Assembly: GCF_029784135.1 (NCBI RefSeq)
Contig: NC_073744.1
Location: 10,251,429 to 10,315,428, forward strand
DNA from: Toxorhynchites rutilus septentrionalis
Taxonomy: Eukaryota > Arthropoda > Insecta > Diptera > Culicidae
Reading direction: 5' to 3'
Length of the DNA stretch: 64,000 nucleotides
Shown: piece after piece, positions 12,949-23,158 of the stretch
How the letters are laid out: each line of letters starts with the position of its first letter
Numbering within the stretch: position 1 is the first letter of the stretch
Notes under the pieces: model-generated
What the model was told of the DNA's origin: nothing
The model's input: only the letters and a program-made list of their open reading frames with translations
Databases searched by the model: none
Translations under genes and position numbers: made by a program

Positions 12949-13529
12949 GATGTGGACGGGTATAGCGAAAGCGCGCTACTGTTTGCCAATGGATATTTGT
13001 GACGCGTTTATCGTTTTGACAAATAGTCTGGTATAAAGCGGCGCGGGTGTATGTGTTACTGTCTTTACGGGATAAGCAACTGAGTTTTGAATTTGAAATT
13101 CTTTTTTTGATTAACGACAAATTAACATATGTTGTGTTATTCCAAAATTATTGAGACCTTAATTTTACAGGTCAAATCTATATTTTAGCTCAAGAGCTTT
13201 GATTGTTGTACATCTTAAGACGTCCATAGCAGGTTGATCGTACCTTATTCAATCCTACTACAAGGCTATACGTTCAGGGTGTTCAATAAGTTCGAATACA
13301 ACTTTTCATCGTAGTGTAGGCGCGCACCATTTGCATTCTGTGTATTGGTATTGGTGTCAGCCTCATATATAGGCTAACCGACGCGCACGGTTTTTATCAT
13401 CTATTGCTTGTTCACTGCGACTTCGCAGTAAAGTTGTTCGCGATAGACGAGCAGTCCGGCGACATGTTCTGGCGGTTGAAATCCCATGGAGAGAAGCGAA
13501 ATATCATCTATACCAACATCCGTCGGTAC

Positions 13530-14335
13530 CGGAAGACGGGTTCGGCCAATGAACGTGCGATATTCGGGCGGCCGCTTTCGACGAGGACGCCAGCAGCCAC
13601 CAAGGTGGTAAGTGAGCGGCTTCGTCGGAAATTGAACCGTTCGATCCAGACTGCTCACACTATCATGACGAAAACACTGAGATACAAGTCGTACAAGAAA
13701 CGCAATATTTATGGGGTAACAAAGTCTACTACAAAGAAGAGGCGTGTTTTCTGATGAGAAGCTCCTTGTCTTGCAACGGCCGCAGAATGTCCAAAATGAT
13801 CGGCTGTGGGCGCCGACGTTGACCAGCATCCCTCCGTCCCACATAAACATCCCGCGGTTCCAGAGCACCGCGTCGGTTTGGTTTGGGTTGCCGTATCCAG
13901 GTGTGGGAAGCTCCCACTGGTGTTTATCGAGAAAAACCTGAAAATCAACGCTGTCACTGTAAGACCGAGGTTCTGGAGAAGGTTGTGGCGCCACTTCAGG
14001 ATCTCTACGGGAAGGATCATTGCGACGTTCAATAGAACGGCGCACCGGTCCACATGGCAAGTATGGTCTAAGTGTGGTGTCGAGAGAATTTGACTGATTT
14101 TCTCGATGAGGCTTTGTGCCTTCCCAGCTTCCTGGACCTTAATCTCCTGGACTTTCATGTATGGTCGTACATGCTGGCCAAGCAGAGCGAACATAAAGTG
14201 AACACTATGGACCAATTTAAGAGGTTCATTTCCGAAATATGGGACGAGATGCCGATGGAACAGGTGCGTGCTCCATGCGATTCTTTTGAGAAAAGTCTCA
14301 AGCTCGTCACACAGCACGAAGAGGGTATGCTCTAG
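13530..14335 (+). pseudogene. Tc1-like transposase, frameshifted
   Basis: Plus-strand pieces in several frames follow the usual order. An HTH region reads VSERLRRKLNRSIQ. A catalytic-core opening reads FSDEKLLVLQ and NDRLWA, with the first Asp. An LVFIEKNLKINAV strand follows, then a C-terminal part with NLTDFLDEALCLPSF, LDLNLLDFHVWSYM and ISEIWDEMP. Family members have SPDLNPLDF at the third block; here it is degraded, and the second Asp block is missing by deletion near 13970. It cannot make a functional protein. Confidence 0.8.
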
Positions 14336-15109
14336 GATTGGGCGATCTTTAGAAAAGGATCGATTCACTGATTTAATCGGTACCAAAGAATCGATCTTCG
14401 AAAAATTCAATGCCTTTTTTCAATTCATTTACTTGTTCTACATAAGTGTTGTCTTTTCTTTAACCCTCTACAGCCCAAGCCCGCCTTTAGACGGGCTTCG
14501 CGGATTCTCTTTTCAAATTATTCAGACATTATTTTCAATGTTCATTTATACTAGAACGTCTTTATAATATTTTCATCTATCACACATACACATTGTTTTT
14601 ATGCTGGCAGCTTTCTGCTAGGAGTATTTTATGTTGAATGTCGGAAATTCGAGATAAAAGTGGAGTAGTTTTTTTAGATGAATAAAAAACTTGGGCGGTA
14701 GAGGGTTGAACATGGAATAAATATTTCACATTTCTATTCAAACATCAAAAGCATTTCGATTTAATTATCAGAATGAAGGTCACAAAAATCAATGAAAGGC
14801 CAGAAAAAATGTAGTTTCTGGGGCATTCATCTTGCACCGTCATGGAATTATTTAATTAAATAAATTCATTGAAAATTATTAGAATTCAACAACTGGTATT
14901 CATCCAAAACTCCACTGACAATAAACCCGTTGAATTCAACTGTGTCAAACGTCTGGCATTTATTCGGAATATTGGTAGTAGTCTCAAAGATAGTAGTCGG
15001 AAAGATCGATTTTCGTGATTTTTTATAGTAGAAAGAATCTACCCGAAAAATTGGAAATCGGAGAGGAAAAGATCGATTATCTAAATATTGATCTAAGATC
15101 GCCCAATCC
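14335..15109. mobile_element. TA-flanked MITE with GGATTGGGCGATCTT ends
   Basis: GGATTGGGCGATCTT at the left is inverted at the right (AAGATCGCCCAATCC). TA lies outside both ends (14333-14334 and 15110-15111), indicating a Tc1/mariner-type target duplication. Subterminal AATCGATC-rich sequence recurs at 15845-16005. The unit lies inside the Tc1-type element and itself holds a piggyBac-like MITE at 14464-14705. Confidence 0.75.
14464..14705. mobile_element. piggyBac-like MITE
   Basis: It begins CCCTCTACAGCCCAAG and ends CTTGGGCGGTAGAGGG. The left flank is TTAA and the right TTGA, a one-base-decayed TTAA target duplication, the hallmark of piggyBac insertions. No coding sequence. Confidence 0.75.
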
Positions 15110-15844
15110 TATAGGGCTCTTGCTACACATACATGCGGAGCATCTGTTGGGTAAACATCGCATAGATTTTCTCCGTTTCCGATCAATTTTCTTATAAACA
15201 TATGTCAATTCTCCGCAGAGCGTTCAGATACCCGGAAATCATAACTGATGGTTGGTTGTTCTTTCTGGCTAAATATATCCTGAATTTCAACATAGTCAAC
15301 CGCTTTTTTTGGCGAAACTAACCACCAATTAAGGATATCTGTACACGAATGTTCATTATAGTTTATTTCTTCACGAGATCAGCATTCCAGGGCGAAAAGC
15401 ACAAAGCCTACATGGGAACATACTTCACCTAATCCGGCTATACAATCGCAATGTGCAGTTTACGCTGTTCCTGTAGAACTTTCTGAATAATCAATCTGCT
15501 TCCATTGATATGAATCATGGCCATAAAAGGAATTTCAAATTTTTTCCGTGTATATGGCTTTGACGCTAAAAGTAAATATTTCTATGTAAAGACACATATG
15601 TTCGCATGTTATTAATATAGACTAGCGCGTAGTTTTGGTAACTATTTCGCTAAAGTAATAATTTAAACAAAGCTCAATATTGTCGATCTATATAAATCCT
15701 ATGCAGTGATTTCTTTTGCCTGCCCAACAGATTACTAATACATATGCACGCTGCAAGCGCCCTATTCACTATCACTAATTTGACATCCCCAAAAGCTATC
15801 CAAATGATGACATTATGTTTATAAAATTTATCAGGTGTTGAGAT

Positions 15845-16005
15845 TAAAATCGATGCACACTGTATAAATTCTAAGATCGAAAAAATCGAAGGAAAACGAT
15901 CGATCTTCACGATTTTTTCGGTTATAATGAATCGATCCAAAAAATCGGAAATGAAAAAAATCGATCCTCTGAAAATCGATCCAAGATCGCCCAATCTTAG
16001 TGTGC
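15845..16005. repeat. Partial second copy of the GGATTGGGCGATC MITE
   Basis: The right 120-150 bp of the MITE at 14335-15109 are repeated in the same orientation, ending AAGATCGCCCAATC. No matching left end is present nearby. Confidence 0.6.
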
Positions 16006-16138
16006 TCCCAGCTAATATGTCGTAAAGGTTCTCAATAAACATTGCCTTAATAAAAATTGACGCAGAATGAATATCTTGTATTTTCATCCTTTTCAACACG
16101 TTTTTAAAGTGTATTGGAACTTATTGAACACCCTGTAG

Positions 16139-16574
16139 ATGATGCGAACTTCTCGATAGGATTTCGTGCCGGGTGAGATGGCTGCAGTATCTGGTCTGGT
16201 ATCTTCAGGCCTGGTGCTACATGATGGTATGCGAGCGCAAATCTAGCACCTGATAGCAATCATTTCCAAAATGTTCCAGTGGTTTATTTGTCTGGTCAAA
16301 GTGAGAAAACGTGTTGCTTTTGTTGCTACAACATTTTTACTGAAACAAATTTAGAACATTGTTTCAGTGCCAAGTCTGCTGAAGCTCTACTGATACGCCT
16401 AGTTATCCCCGATAATCGTTCGATTAATCTATTAATCGAATACTTTCCACAGAAATCGATTCGAATACTGCACAACCAATAATCGAAGCGAACGAATAAT
16501 TTACGTCGATGAATCGATCCAAACCCAGAAAAAAAACGTACGGCCGCTGCAATTTTATCCTGAAATTCAATCAT
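16139..16574. other. No gene seen; AATCGATC-rich stretch
   Basis: Positions about 16400-16510 hold further AATCGAT repeats related to the MITEs upstream. Small ORFs in this part have no motif. Confidence 0.35.
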
Positions 16575-16987
16575 TTTCTTTGACGCTCTCTACGTAAACA
16601 CCGGGAATAAGTGATAATCGCTAGGGGCGAGGTCTGGGGAGTAAGGAGGATGCTCGAACACAGTCCATTGGAATTTTTTCAATTGCTCTTGAGTTACGCG
16701 AGCAGAATGGGGTCGCGCATTATCGTGGATGAGGAACACTCCTTTCGTCAATAAACCTGGCCTTTTGTTATTAATCGCGGTTCTTAATCGGTCCAAAATT
16801 TCACAATAGTACGGGGATGAAACAGGCGTTCGGCGGTCAACAATTCGATAACACTGAAGAAATTCGTGACGCAGTTACATCGTACTTCAAAAAGTTGGAC
16901 GCTACGCACTTTGCCCTCGGAATAGAAAAACTCGTGCCACGCTATGGAAAATGCCTTGAACGTTACGGCGATTATGTAGAAAAATAG
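16575..16987. pseudogene. mariner transposase, internally inverted
   Basis: Two adjoining parts of one DD34D mariner transposase lie on opposite strands. The catalytic part (minus, about 16800-16600) reads LRTAINNKRPGLL, FLIHDNARPHSA and HPPYSPDLAPSDYHLF. The extreme C-terminus (plus, about 16815-16987) reads QQFDNTEEIRDAV, FALGIEKLVPRYGKC and GDYVEK, then a stop. In an intact gene these follow directly on one strand, so the catalytic fragment of about 220 bp has been inverted in place. The N-terminal half is absent. Confidence 0.8.
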
Positions 16988-16999
16988 AAAAAAGTTACA

Positions 17000-17990
17000 G
17001 GAGGGTTGTTTCCGAGACACGACCGCATAGTTGACGTAGGATTCCGTTAGACTATCTGTTGATTTTGGATATGTTTGAAGAATTACATCGTTAAACTCTT
17101 TGATAATGATATGGTGGCCCTGAAAAGGGCCGTTTTGTTTGGTTGTTGGGTATTGTATGTTAACTCCACCAGTGTTTATCGAGTGATGATGGCAGAAGGA
17201 TGGTAAACAGTCGTTGGATGGTGCGTATCAGATAAAAGATACCGAAGTGGAACGATATATGATGAAAACCGCCCTCTGTGATCCTAGACGAGATGCCTCC
17301 TGTGATATGTATGTATGAAATAAAGAAAAAAAAACTCACCAATGTAACATAAGACAATTACCAATACCGAACACAATTATAATTTTTCCTCATCAGTAAA
17401 AAAATGTTACTTTAATATAGAGAAAACATATTTGAAATGGAAAAGGTATTCTTTTTTATAATTTTTACTTTCTAAGCGTTTATTCAACCCAATTCAATTT
17501 TAATTGGACTAATAACACCCAATACTATATATAGAGGATATGGGAAATCACTTTTTCGAATATTTCTTCACTTTTCCAATTTTTCTTGCCGTATAAACTT
17601 CCCTCGGGTGAAAATGAACACAAAAACCAGTTCTCGAGCGGGAACACACCTTGGTTTTTAATTTTAGGAAATTAAAATAAATCGTTTCATATATCAAGTC
17701 ATTCTTAGCACAACTGCTACCATATACAATTTTACACTTACACTTGTGCTAAATTTTTCACAATAAACGATCGGTCATTGATATGAAATTTCATGGAGCA
17801 ACCCCCGACTTGCATATATTTGCAATGCCGTAATCCAACGTCAAAAAATAAATACATTTAAATTTTATCAATTCAAAACTGTCTTCGGGTCTGCTAGTTC
17901 GATGGGAGATTAATCTGCCTCCCTAAATGAATATTGCTCATGGCGTCGCTTGGTGCCGCCGAAAGCAGACTCGTTTGCTGAGGAGTGCTG
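17000..17990. other. No gene recognised
   Basis: AT-rich; short ORFs show no motif. The part at 17560-17880, with GTAATCCAACGTC, resembles the spacer-like sequence at 19330 (GTAATCCTGCGTC) and may be decayed histone-cluster spacer. That is a guess. Confidence 0.3.
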
Positions 17991-18000
17991 AGCGACAATG

Positions 18001-18016
18001 GGCCCTTCTCAGGGCT
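18001..18016 (+). terminator. Histone-type stem-loop look-alike
   Basis: GGCCCTTCTCAGGGCT folds as a 6 bp stem (one G-T pair) with loop TCTC, matching the replication-histone 3' end consensus. No histone coding sequence is visible just upstream on the plus strand, and a repeat tail (GAGACGAATGAAC ... GTCTCT) follows. It may be the end of a lost histone gene or a chance match within a repeat. Confidence 0.4.
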
Positions 18017-18470
18017 AGAGACGAATGAACGTAAAGTTTAAAGTCTCTATAATTCAAAAGAAGAAAAATAGTGCTACCAGATGTCACGAACTTCGACTTT
18101 TTTTGCTACTATGGTGCTACTCGCCCGTGTAGCATTATTTTCTAGAATTCCTTCATGCATTTGTCTGATACGGGCTGTGTATCGTTCGTTCTTGTTTTTT
18201 GAAGGGACTTTAACCCAAAGGTCATTCCTCCCTAACGGGCTGTGTATGACTGGAGCGTTCCGTTATATACATGTATGAATATGTCCTTCGCTTCTTTTGC
18301 CAAATCCAGTAAAAGGTGGTTGATGAAACGTATGTTTTTGACGTGATACGTTCCATGTTAGTTGTTAGTAGAAAATGTAAAAATAAACAGTATTTTTGAT
18401 CGGTTTTATATAGTTTTTGTGGTAAGTGGAAAACAGTAAAATAAACTCTTTTGTTTCAAAACAAATTGAT

Positions 18471-18486
18471 AGTCCTGAGAAGGACT
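18471..18486 (-). terminator. Replication-dependent histone 3' stem-loop
   Basis: On the minus strand AGTCCTTCTCAGGACT is a perfect 6 bp stem with a TCTC loop, matching the histone mRNA stem-loop bound by SLBP. It lies directly downstream of the H4-like remnant and is followed by a purine-rich AAACAAAAGAG stretch, where the U7-binding element would be expected. Confidence 0.6.
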
Positions 18487-18890
18487 GGAATGGTTTAATG
18501 GGTTGTACGGAATCTGCTGCGTTTCAGTCGGATGTAGCAGTTTAGTTTTGGGAGCGGTAGCTTTTACGGATTCGCTGATGCTTTCCTTGACTTTGGCGCC
18601 ATCGGCTTCTGTGCGTCGATTTGCGAGGGTTTGATTGGCACCACCACGACGAGCTAAACGACGGATAGCGGGTGTGATACGATGCGATGCAATGCACTTC
18701 GCTCCTCTGCCTCCTTTGCCGCATCCAATTGTTGATGTGAAGAGGAGCGCACCAGCAATGCATACTAGATTTAATTCGATGCTCTCCGCTGCTTCCTCTT
18801 CTTTGCACCCTTTGCCGCACCGCATCCATCGTTGGTTGCCGATGGCTTCCTCTCCTTTGCCGCATCGTATGGTGTTGGTTGATTAGTTGA
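18487..18890 (-). pseudogene. Scrambled histone H4-like gene
   Basis: One minus-strand frame contains CGKGGRGAKC and ITPAIRRLARRGGANQT. These match the H4 N-terminal GKGGKG block and the ITKPAIRRLARRGG helix, but about ten residues between them are missing and the C-terminal two thirds of H4 are absent. Around these lie Lys/Arg-rich stretches such as AAKERKPSA and KESISESVKATAPKTK that look more like H1-type tails. The unit is bracketed by a TATA box upstream (18967-18975) and a histone stem-loop downstream (18471-18486). Best read as a rearranged histone pseudogene; a lineage-specific basic protein using histone-type regulation is the alternative. Confidence 0.5.
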
Positions 18891-18966
18891 GCACTGCACA
18901 CTAGAAGCCCAGATGTTTGCCGATCTGAGCGTTGAACGAGAATGAGAAATCCAAAAATGCTACTGT

Positions 18967-18975
18967 CCTTTTATA
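18967..18975 (-). promoter_or_regulatory. TATA box of the histone-like unit
   Basis: TATAAAAGG on the minus strand, about 100 bp before the first Met of the H4-like frame. Upstream on the same strand are the octamer-like ATTTGCAT (about 19018-19025) and an ATTGG (CCAAT) motif at 19089-19093, elements typical of histone promoters. Confidence 0.45.
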
Positions 18976-19609
18976 TCAGTTGGTATGTGAGAGATAGGCG
19001 CCCCCCACTCGCTCGACATGCAAATATTTGACTTATCGGGGAACGAAAGAAGCGAAGCAGGCGAAAAAGAAATGACGTCAACTTCGACCAATCAGTACCG
19101 TTTTTATAGGGGTTGAGATTTTTCAATTGTTCGATAGTTAATTACATGATATATATTATTTTATTCAAGGTGAAAAATTGTTATAGAGTGCCGCAATGTT
19201 TTGATGTAAAAATCTCATCAATCCGTCATGAAATGACTGAGCAATACGCGTTTGAAATTGGACATTTTTCACGATGCGATCGATATTCGTTTTTCAATTT
19301 GTACCCCAATATGTTCCCGAAAGACGTAATCCTGCGTCAATAAAACGTAGATTACGAAAATCACCTTGTTTTTTGTCCTAACTTTATTTTTCCGCGATTT
19401 CTGAGGCACTGAAACTTATTTTTTGAACGACCCTCGTACATGCTAACTATTAACATAATATTATTACACAACACATCAGTATTTTGTAACGGCTCTTGAC
19501 TAATTTCATAAATAGTATATATAGAGTAGTGCGGGGCAAAAGTACGCATTGGCCTTTTTGAAACAAACGAGCATAGAATTTAGATAACAGTGCATTCGTT
19601 TGATACATT

Positions 19610-21615
19610 CAGCCTGATTCTACGCGGCGTGTGAGGTGATATGACAATTGTCACATCACCATCACGCAACTCTCCTCACTCTATTCCTACAGTCTTATCG
19701 GATGCCGTGAGAGGTTAATTTATGTATGTGAGAGGATGAACAGCAAGTGACAAGGCGTTCATTCTGCTGGTTGCCAAATCTGATCAGAGATGCCACATTC
19801 GCACATATGTTCACGAATTTGCAGACATTTAACTTTTGTCACAACATTTTATTCCTGCTGCAGGCTATTTAAAATAGTGACAAAACATTATTGATTCCAT
19901 ATGATAAACGAAGCTGGTCAGTATGTCAGACATTAGCACATATTTACAAATATTTCAGACTTTTATCGCATATATTTGAGAAAAAACATCTGGCATCCCA
20001 GAATTTTATTTGTTTCGCTCAGAGAGGTCAGATATTTGTTTTGCTGCAGTCAGTACCGTATCTATAGATGTGATTTAACTTGGCCTGTTGTTAGTGTATC
20101 AAGACTAGAGGTGTGCAAATCAGCTCATCATGATGAACAACTCTGATCATATCAGCTCATCTAAATGAGCTGTTCTTTATGAACAGCTCTTCAGCTCAGT
20201 TGTCAGTGCCGACTTTCAATTTGGGTCCCAAACTCGATAGCCACGAAGCCAGTTTGAAAATGTTAAAATTCAAATGAAATTTTTCACACCATATTATTAA
20301 TTACTTGAAACACGTATTCCAGACTATTATTTACAACAGACTCGGCGAGTACAACATTTCCGACATTTTTACTGAGGCTTTACATTACAATAGAAAGTTT
20401 TCTTCAAAAAAAAAAAATCTTATGAGATTTTTGCACCGCCTGCAAACAAAGTGTTTTTCATTGAAATAGAATACTCATTTGATACACAGAAGTTAATTTT
20501 CATTAATAATTTGAATTTTAAAACGTGTTCATTCTGCCTGAGAGCCAATTATTATTTTTGGCGCCCCCTAAACTGGTAAACAAAGCTCAATGCCGTCAAC
20601 GCGAATATAACAGTTGAAAAGACGAGGGACAAATGAAACTAAACTGATGTCTTAACACGAAGAGCGAAAGACGGTCAGTTCATTTGAATCTTACAGCTCA
20701 CACACTCTCTTCAATTCTACAGCTCTTTTCTCTCCTTCATCATCATCAAAGTGAGCTGAAGAGCTGTTTGATTTTTTTTGCGAGCTGTTCCGCGTCAACT
20801 CACTTCAAAGAGTCGATTCTTCGGAACAGCTCATGAGCGGATGGCACATCTCTAATCAAGACATTCTGCCGAATTTGCAGGTATTTGATTTAGATTTAGT
20901 GAAACGGTTGATTGCATCCTGTAAAGTTTAGCATTTTTGTTTATTTTGGTCATAGCTGCTGCTGCTCTCGGCGCTCTCAGTGTTAAATTGTTGCTCTGGC
21001 TCCGGCTCGAGCATATACCACGGCTTCTGAAATGGATATGCAGTTCGGTGACGATGACTCGCGGCTAGATAGATGAAACACAAGATCCATTGTGATAGAT
21101 ATATTTTAGAGAAAATAAATAGATTGCATGAAATGGGAATAATTCCGGTGTGCTTATTCGTCCAATTGAGGGATAACAGATTCACTACCGCTTTCACAAA
21201 AAAAAATCAAAATACTTGCAATTTGTCTTTCGTACTGTGAAAATTGAAGATAAATTGAATTTATTGATACACACAATACCATTACTATCGATTCTATACG
21301 ACCCAAAAAGACACTTATTATTCCTCTTCCATTTTTCATTTGTTTTTATGCACTGTCGACACCTCATGACATGTCGACGATTGTCACCTAGAAATCCCAG
21401 TTCATGTGACAATCGTCACGTATATTTGAGAGCGGGAATAAGGTGAGAGTTCATTCAAGTGAGATTTCTAGAGGCGAATGAACTGCAAAGTTTAAAGCCT
21501 CCTAAAAACAAAGAAAGAAGAAGAAGTGAGATTTCTCACGGCATACGCCTGGTGGAATCGCGTGACATAAGTGACAATTGTCATCTCACCTCACACACCA
21601 CGCAGAATCAGGCCG
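19610..21615. mobile_element. TIR element with CAGCCTGATTCTACG ends
   Basis: The left end CAGCCTGATTCTACGCGG and about 45 bp beyond it are inverted at the right (to 21615), including the shared block GACAATTGTCA. ATT flanks both ends, a probable 3 bp target duplication. It carries the hAT insertion at 20106-20854. No transposase is recognised. Confidence 0.7.
20106..20854. mobile_element. Non-autonomous hAT element with 8 bp target duplication
   Basis: Ends TAGAGGTGTGCAAATC and GATGGCACATCTCTA are imperfect hAT-type inverted ends. The flanks are the exact 8 bp duplication ATCAAGAC (20098-20105 and 20855-20862). Subterminal regions are full of AGCTCAT/ATGAGCT repeats, possible transposase-binding sites. 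No coding capacity. Confidence 0.88.
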
Positions 21616-22080
21616 ATTATTACACCAGCAGCGCACACATATAAACAACGTACATTTCATGAAAGTGACAAAAAGTTATGAGGTAAAAAGAGTTTTGCGA
21701 TCTTTTGATCTATTTTTTCCAGTTTTGGAGATGACGATTAACTTACCTAAAATAACTGGAAAGTTCGAAACTATACTGTAAAGGAAAGCTTTATTCCATA
21801 GTAGATGATAGTGCGTATTCGTTTTTGTGAAAAAGCTCAAGAGCTTTTTTTAAAAATTCGATTTGTTCAAAAATTGCTTGTGGGGCAAAGGTGCGCAGTG
21901 GCTGCGGGGCATAGTTCGCACCAGAGATTTGCTCTGAAAAAAAATAAAAGTTCTCAACCAAATTTTTAACGGGACCCACAGTAAGTAAACTGATTTGAAG
22001 AAATGCACTCCAGATGATTTATGATTTGAATCTTCTTTTATTTACATTTCTACTTCTGCTGGGATGTGCCAACGAGCACC

Positions 22081-22375
22081 TGGGGCAGTTCAGACAAGTG
22101 TTTACGAGTGAGCAGTCTGAGGATCTGGCGGACCACTGCAGAGCACTGGGCAAAGCGTAAATCACTCTCAGAGATTTACGTCGTCTGGCGTTTGATTTTG
22201 TGGAAGCCAACAACCTCCAGCACGAATTAAAACAAGTTGCAAAACTAGGAAGAGATAGAGATTTTAGCTTCATAAGGAACCATCGTCTGTCTCTTCGAAC
22301 CCCACAACAGCGCAACGAAGCAACAGCGCTCCAAGACAAGGCGTCGGAATCCTCAGAACCGAAATCCAAGATGAG
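22081..22375 (+). pseudogene. pogo/Tigger-type transposase, CENP-B HTH remnant
   Basis: The plus strand reads LGQFRQVFTSEQSEDLADHC, a stop at 22157, then LRDLRRLAFDFVEANN and FIRNHRLSLRTP. This is the N-terminal DNA-binding region of pogo/jerky-like transposases. Several frameshifts remove the catalytic domain. Its position inside the TA-flanked element at 19524-23158 fits a pogo-type owner. Confidence 0.65.
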
Positions 22376-23158
22376 GAAGAAAAATAAACAATTGCTTAAA
22401 AATAATGCAAAATGTATTTCAAATGAAGAATGTTTTTATTTTCACCATGCATTCAATTCAATAACGGCAATTCAATAACAAGCAACGGATTTAAACAGTC
22501 AGTATCAGGATTGTTGCATCTTAGTCTGCATCAGGTTTATATGTCAAAAAACAAATTATATACCGCGAGTATAGATTATGTACATAAAATAATTTCTGTG
22601 GAAACTTGAGTTTTCGAAATGATTTATATCAATGTATCAATTGTGGGTGGGACGAAGTTCGCCGGGTCAGCTAGTTTGTTGATAAAAACAAATTCTGTTT
22701 CAAATGTTGGCCATTTTTAGATATCTTATATTGTCAGTCTCCTCCCTCCCAAAAATTTCCAAGTGGTATGTTCGACCATAACACGCATTCATCTCCATCC
22801 ATAAAACATCATACAGCACCCTCCCTCCTCCCCACTGGAAGGTGCCTACACACTCTGGTAATGATGCTTCTTCCGCTTATAGTGATAAAGCATTTAGTTT
22901 CGTTACAAGTTACCTCAGAAGTACAGTTCAATTAGTGCGCACGTTTGCCCCCACTATGGGGCAAAAGTACGCATTTGCCATTTTGTATTAAAAAAGGTTT
23001 TTGTCTAACTACAAACAAAACTCGAGAAATTCTTGTACTAGGTTTCGAAGGTAATATATATGGATACAATTTGGTAAGCAAATTGATTTTTTTTTGCTTT
23101 TATTTCAAAAGTTATTGGACGACAACAGTGAGGTGCGCACCTTTGTCCCGCACTACTC

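Larger units (their letters stand above)
13275..16135 (+). mobile_element. Tc1/mariner-type element with nested insertions
   Basis: Inverted ends CAGGGTGTTCAATAAGTTC (left, from 13275) and its reverse complement (to 16135) bound the unit. TA follows the right end and TC precedes the left, so the left duplication is decayed. The left third holds transposase remnants; the right half holds MITEs at 14335-15109 and 15845-16005. Without these the element would be about 2 kb or less. Confidence 0.75.
19524..23158. mobile_element. pogo/Tc1-type element, TA-flanked, heavily nested
   Basis: The ends GAGTAGTGCGGGGCAAAAGT (left) and the reverse complement of GAGTAGTGCGGGACAAAGGT (right) are flanked by TA on both sides. 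Inside are a second TIR element (19610-21615), which contains a hAT element, and a CENP-B-type transposase remnant (22081-22375). Further internal copies of the end motif occur at about 21880 and 22955, the latter delimiting a short 204 bp derivative that ends at 23158. Confidence 0.7.

Noticed and set aside
13401..14410. Minus-strand ORFs of 219 and 233 codons
   Set aside because: They are the antisense of the Tc1-like transposase remnant, whose motifs read on the plus strand.
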